16,959 nt of DNA from an uncultured Mollicutes bacterium (lineage in GTDB: Bacteria; Bacillota_I; Bacilli_A; RFN20; CAG-826), in assembly GCA_937893635.1 (NCBI GenBank), contig CALBGF010000167.1:1-16959 (forward strand). The letters run 5' to 3'. The translations under genes were made by a program, and so were the position numbers. The notes under the pieces are model-generated. The model made no database searches, was not told the origin of the DNA, and worked only from the letters and a program-made list of their open reading frames with translations. How positions within the stretch are numbered: position 1 is the stretch's first letter; every line of letters starts with the position of its first letter. Positions 13,970 to 16,959 of the stretch are shown piece by piece.

Positions 13970-16959
13970 AGTCATAATAATTCACAGGATCATTACCACA
14001 ATACGCATATAAATTTAATCTACTAAAACTAGTTGGTTCCAAGTAAGTAATATTATCAGGACTTATAAATCTTCTTATATAAGGGTCGTAGTATCTTGAT
14101 TCTAGATAATATAATTGTATTGAATGTTCATAATAATATCCTTTATATAAGAATGGATTTTTTGTGGCATAAGTTCCTTCTTTAGTCAAAACATTTCCAA
14201 ATGCATCATAGGAGTATTTAGCCACTAGTTGGTTATTAGAGTCAACCAATCCAATGATGTTATTAGCAATGTCTCTTATATAATATAACATTACTCCATC
14301 TATTTCTATACTAATTAATGTACCTGTGCTATCATAATAAAATTTATTTATTTTATTGGCTTTTTTTTCCAATATTAAACGATTACTTGCATCGTAATAG
14401 TAATAAGTTTCAGCCCATCTATTGGTTAAAGTATTAGTTACTTTCTTTTTAATTCGTCTTCCTTGAGCATCATAAGCGAATTCAAATATTTGATTAGCAT
14501 ATTTATCTTCATATCTAGTTAAACGTCTATTGTTCCATTGATATAAATAAATATCATTTATCTCTGATGTTAATGGGAGTTTTGAATATCTTTTAATTGG
14601 AAAACCATCGTTATCATAACTAATATAGTGCTCTAATCCATTACTAGTTTTGTATCGTGTTAATAAATCTTTGTTAATGCTATCTTCGTAATAGAAGTTT
14701 GTCTTTAACCCTGAAGATTCTTCGATTTCAGTAATATTATTATTACTATCATAACTATATTTGATTGTTTTATTATCTTTTAATATTTCTTCTTTTAATG
14801 TATCATCAATATTATATGAATAATTTGTTGCATTAAATAAATCTTCTTTACTTGTTATTCGACCTTTAAAATCATAACTATATTCAAGTGATTTGTAATT
14901 AGAACCATAAATAATTATTTGATTACTTATTCTTAGTAATGTATTTCCATTATTTTTAGCATAGATATATTGGTTGCTTAAATTACAACTTCCATACTTA
15001 ATATCACTACTTGTTAATAATCCAATAGCGTTGTAAGTATCAATTTTTTGAATGCAGTTATTACTATTTATAAGATTATGTAATGTGTCGTCACTACTAA
15101 ATGCTGTAGTATAAACAAAGTTTTCTAATCCCCCACTTAATGGTTCAAAAGATATTATCGGACTATTTCCAATAAAACAATATACTTGTTCTATTCCTGT
15201 ATATTGTGATATAGAAATGGTTTGTATATTATTATCAACCATCACCTTAATCGTATAGTCACATGTAGTTTGATATTCACTATTTACTGTTCGACTAAAA
15301 GTAATTGCAATATTATGAATTCCTTCACTTATGCTTCCTAAATCAATAAGAGTCCCATTATCATTAGGCCAATATGATAAATATAGTTTTCCCTTATACG
15401 ATTGTAAGGTCATAATACCATCTTCTATTTGTTCAAGATATAAATTAGACCTAAAATCAAAAATTGCTTGAGGTTTATTTGTGTTGTTCTTTATTTTCAC
15501 TTTTGCAGCGACTGTACCGCTTTTAAATGAAATTTGCTTATATATAAAGACATTTGATGTTAAAGTTAAACGATTGATGCCAAAAGCATCATCATAAGTA
15601 AACAAATACCTATTTTTCTTTTGATAATCATTATTTGCTAATACATTTAAAACATCGCTTCCATCTATTGTCATCAATGAATTATGTAATGGATATACAA
15701 TTATTTTATTATTTTCATTATTAGTCACACTTTTAAGTTCGTCATAATTCAAATATATATTATCAATAATCTTATTAGGGTTACTTCCATAATAAGGTTC
15801 ATCTTCTTTGACAACAAAAGCTGTTTTATTTTGATAATTTGTTATTTCTTTTTGTGTTTTAATACTGCCTAAATGAATTGCTAATGCTGATATAGTTAGT
15901 AATTTATCACTAGAATTTTCTAAGATTGTATAACCATAGTCATTATTTATTTGATACTCACTATAAATCCCTTCATTATCATCATCTTTGTTTTTTAATA
16001 CATAATTACTACTATAATCTAATACACCGCCTACTGTTAAATTAATAGGTATTGTATTATTTAATGTTATGTAATGCTTATCTTTAAATTGTTCTGATGG
16101 AAATGATTTTATAAATCCATTTACTATTAAATCGCATTTTTCAATTAAGTATTTATTTCCAGTTTCATTTTTTAATTTCCAATTTAATGTTACAAAATTC
16201 CAACTATTTGCTTTGAAAACATCATAATCATGATATAAAACATATCCTTCAGAAACTAAAATCGGTACTTTATTTACGACACCAATTTGATTTTGATGTT
16301 TTATTTTTATGGTTATATTATCTTGTGAAGAATTTTGCCCAATTGAAAATAAGAAATGTTCATAGTAATCATTATCTGTATCAGTTTTAAACCAAAAAGA
16401 CACTGTACCTTCTAAAGCTTCTTCGAATTTAAATTGATAAATACACCCAAATGCTGCATTTTTAAAATCACCTATTGTTGGAACATTATTAATAACTTTT
16501 ATTTCTGGAAATAAGGTATTTTTACTGGCATCCGCATTATTAACAATAATAGGCATTGCTTCTTTTCTTTTTATTCTGATAATATTATTTTTGCTATCAT
16601 AAACGCTACAAATCAAATTAGAATTACCTTCATCAAAGAAACAATAATAATCATTACTAGTATTATTAACATCATATTTTAACTTTTGAATTTTTGCTTT
16701 TTTATTAGCATTTAGTTTATGAGAAGAAAATGTTTCTTTCATAATTTTATATTCATTATTTCTTATTGTTTTTCTTATTAAATTGTTATCTTCATCAATA
16801 ACATTTACTTCTTCTAAATCATTAGATGTTACTTTTAATAGATTTCCATTAATATCATAAGTATATTCATATGTATCATTTAAAACTGAGTCATATATAC
16901 TTTGTATTCTATTATGTTCATCATAATTCATAGATAACAATGTTGTTTTTACACCAGTA
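13509..16959 (-). CDS. Large Rhs/YD-repeat polymorphic toxin protein, 5' end outside the window
   Basis: The reading frame is open from the right edge (16959) to the stop at 13509, about 1150 residues, so the start and any signal peptide lie outside. Counting from the TTG codon at 16940, residues 1-130 contain YD-type repeats. About 155-310 and 470-600 look like LamG/concanavalin-like domains (GTVSFWFKTDTD, WNFVTLNWKL, INLTVGGV). About 650-950 carry further YD repeats (YSYDFKGRI, YSYDSNNNI, YAYDAQGRR-like), and the conserved core end YLESRYYDPYIRRFISPDN...LYAYCGNDPVNYYD reaches residue 990. The last 153 residues form the variable tip CT1. Such proteins (WapA, Rhs) make a shell holding a toxin delivered to neighbours. 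The usual DPSG after NYYD is missing here, replaced by YFAIS, so the tip junction is atypical. Confidence 0.9.
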   Translation of the reverse strand, partial: TGVKTTLLSMNYDEHNRIQSIYDSVLNDTYEYTYDINGNLLKVTSNDLEEVNVIDEDNNLIRKTIRNNEYKIMKETFSSHKLNANKKAKIQKLKYDVNNTSNDYYCFFDEGNSNLICSVYDSKNNIIRIKRKEAMPIIVNNADASKNTLFPEIKVINNVPTIGDFKNAAFGCIYQFKFEEALEGTVSFWFKTDTDNDYYEHFLFSIGQNSSQDNITIKIKHQNQIGVVNKVPILVSEGYVLYHDYDVFKANSWNFVTLNWKLKNETGNKYLIEKCDLIVNGFIKSFPSEQFKDKHYITLNNTIPINLTVGGVLDYSSNYVLKNKDDDNEGIYSEYQINNDYGYTILENSSDKLLTISALAIHLGSIKTQKEITNYQNKTAFVVKEDEPYYGSNPNKIIDNIYLNYDELKSVTNNENNKIIVYPLHNSLMTIDGSDVLNVLANNDYQKKNRYLFTYDDAFGINRLTLTSNVFIYKQISFKSGTVAAKVKIKNNTNKPQAIFDFRSNLYLEQIEDGIMTLQSYKGKLYLSYWPNDNGTLIDLGSISEGIHNIAITFSRTVNSEYQTTCDYTIKVMVDNNIQTISISQYTGIEQVYCFIGNSPIISFEPLSGGLENFVYTTAFSSDDTLHNLINSNNCIQKIDTYNAIGLLTSSDIKYGSCNLSNQYIYAKNNGNTLLRISNQIIIYGSNYKSLEYSYDFKGRITSKEDLFNATNYSYNIDDTLKEEILKDNKTIKYSYDSNNNITEIEESSGLKTNFYYEDSINKDLLTRYKTSNGLEHYISYDNDGFPIKRYSKLPLTSEINDIYLYQWNNRRLTRYEDKYANQIFEFAYDAQGRRIKKKVTNTLTNRWAETYYYYDASNRLILEKKANKINKFYYDSTGTLISIEIDGVMLYYIRDIANNIIGLVDSNNQLVAKYSYDAFGNVLTKEGTYATKNPFLYKGYYYEHSIQLYYLESRYYDPYIRRFISPDNITYLEPTSFSRLNLYAYCGNDPVNYYDYFAISILMSLIVKLDLKIAMHYSLLKNKNHKMPNHGVPGSIGRIFYPDGRPKQEREYGPDGRPSVDHDHHPGEKVGYDHDHDWDWGKNPPRQPAREPSKFVAALGIVGTGILLVWLIGNDFTGIGIADDVLIPTTAASFILFWSVLFGGSKKV
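13972..14425 (-). repeat. Direct repeat of the Rhs core end, copy 2 (intact, inside the active gene)
   Basis: 454 bases coding for the end of the Rhs core in the full-length gene, highly similar to 12580-13033 and in the same orientation. The two copies are separated by CT1 and Imm1. Confidence 0.85.

Noticed and set aside
12580..14425. Transposon or insertion sequence explaining the duplicated segment
   Set aside because: No transposase, no terminal inverted repeats and no target duplication seen; the duplicated part is Rhs core coding sequence, as expected for Rhs tip displacement.
1..16959. CRISPR array, tRNA or rRNA genes
   Set aside because: No regularly spaced short repeats and no cloverleaf or rRNA-like stretch was seen by eye on either strand.
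1..16959. Mycoplasma-type code (TGA as tryptophan)
   Set aside because: Tryptophan codons are TGG in all recognised proteins, and TGA ends spoIIAA and spoVAC at correct family lengths.

Overview
The window is about 30% GC by eye. It reads with the standard code: TGA is used as a stop (for example at the end of spoIIAA) and tryptophan is TGG. The spore gene set (dacF, spoIIAA, spoIIAB, sigF, spoVAC, spoVAD) points to an endospore-forming, or ancestrally spore-forming, low-GC Bacillota. The very low GC, the serine-rich lipoprotein and the clostridial-type spoVA layout without spoVAA/spoVAB would fit a gut Erysipelotrichia/RF39-like or clostridial lineage; this placement is inference.

Layout. 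(1) Positions 1-3444, all minus strand, hold the forespore cluster. dacF (D,D-carboxypeptidase) comes first, followed by a terminator. A short gap carrying Spo0A-box-like sites leads into the coupled spoIIAA-spoIIAB-sigF operon (anti-anti-sigma, anti-sigma kinase, sigma-F). A 46-61 base gap with a sigma-F-like promoter leads into spoVAC and the start of spoVAD (Ca-dipicolinate channel proteins), which runs off the left edge. (2) Positions 3499-5087 hold a minus-strand alpha/beta-hydrolase, a divergent plus-strand lipoprotein of unknown function and a strong bidirectional terminator. (3) Positions 5085-8548, minus strand, hold a two-gene heterodimeric ABC exporter with one degenerate and one canonical ATPase site. 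(4) Positions 8663-10761, plus strand, hold folD and an RsmF-type rRNA m5C methyltransferase, divergently transcribed from the exporter. (5) Positions 10777-16959, minus strand, hold a polymorphic-toxin locus.

The toxin locus is the most notable part. A large Rhs/YD-repeat protein (5' end outside the window) with LamG-like domains ends in a variable tip (CT1) and is followed 3 bases later by a small gene, the likely immunity gene (Imm1). Next comes a broken second copy of the last ~450 bases of the Rhs core, still joined in frame to a different tip (CT2). CT2 is followed 4 bases later by another small gene (likely Imm2), a terminator, and a third small membrane-protein gene. The two core copies are direct repeats of 454 bases each. 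Recombination between them near their 3' ends would delete CT1/Imm1 and fuse CT2 in frame to the full-length Rhs protein. This is an orphan tip/immunity storage arrangement in a Gram-positive Rhs locus; neither tip is a toxin family I can name with confidence.
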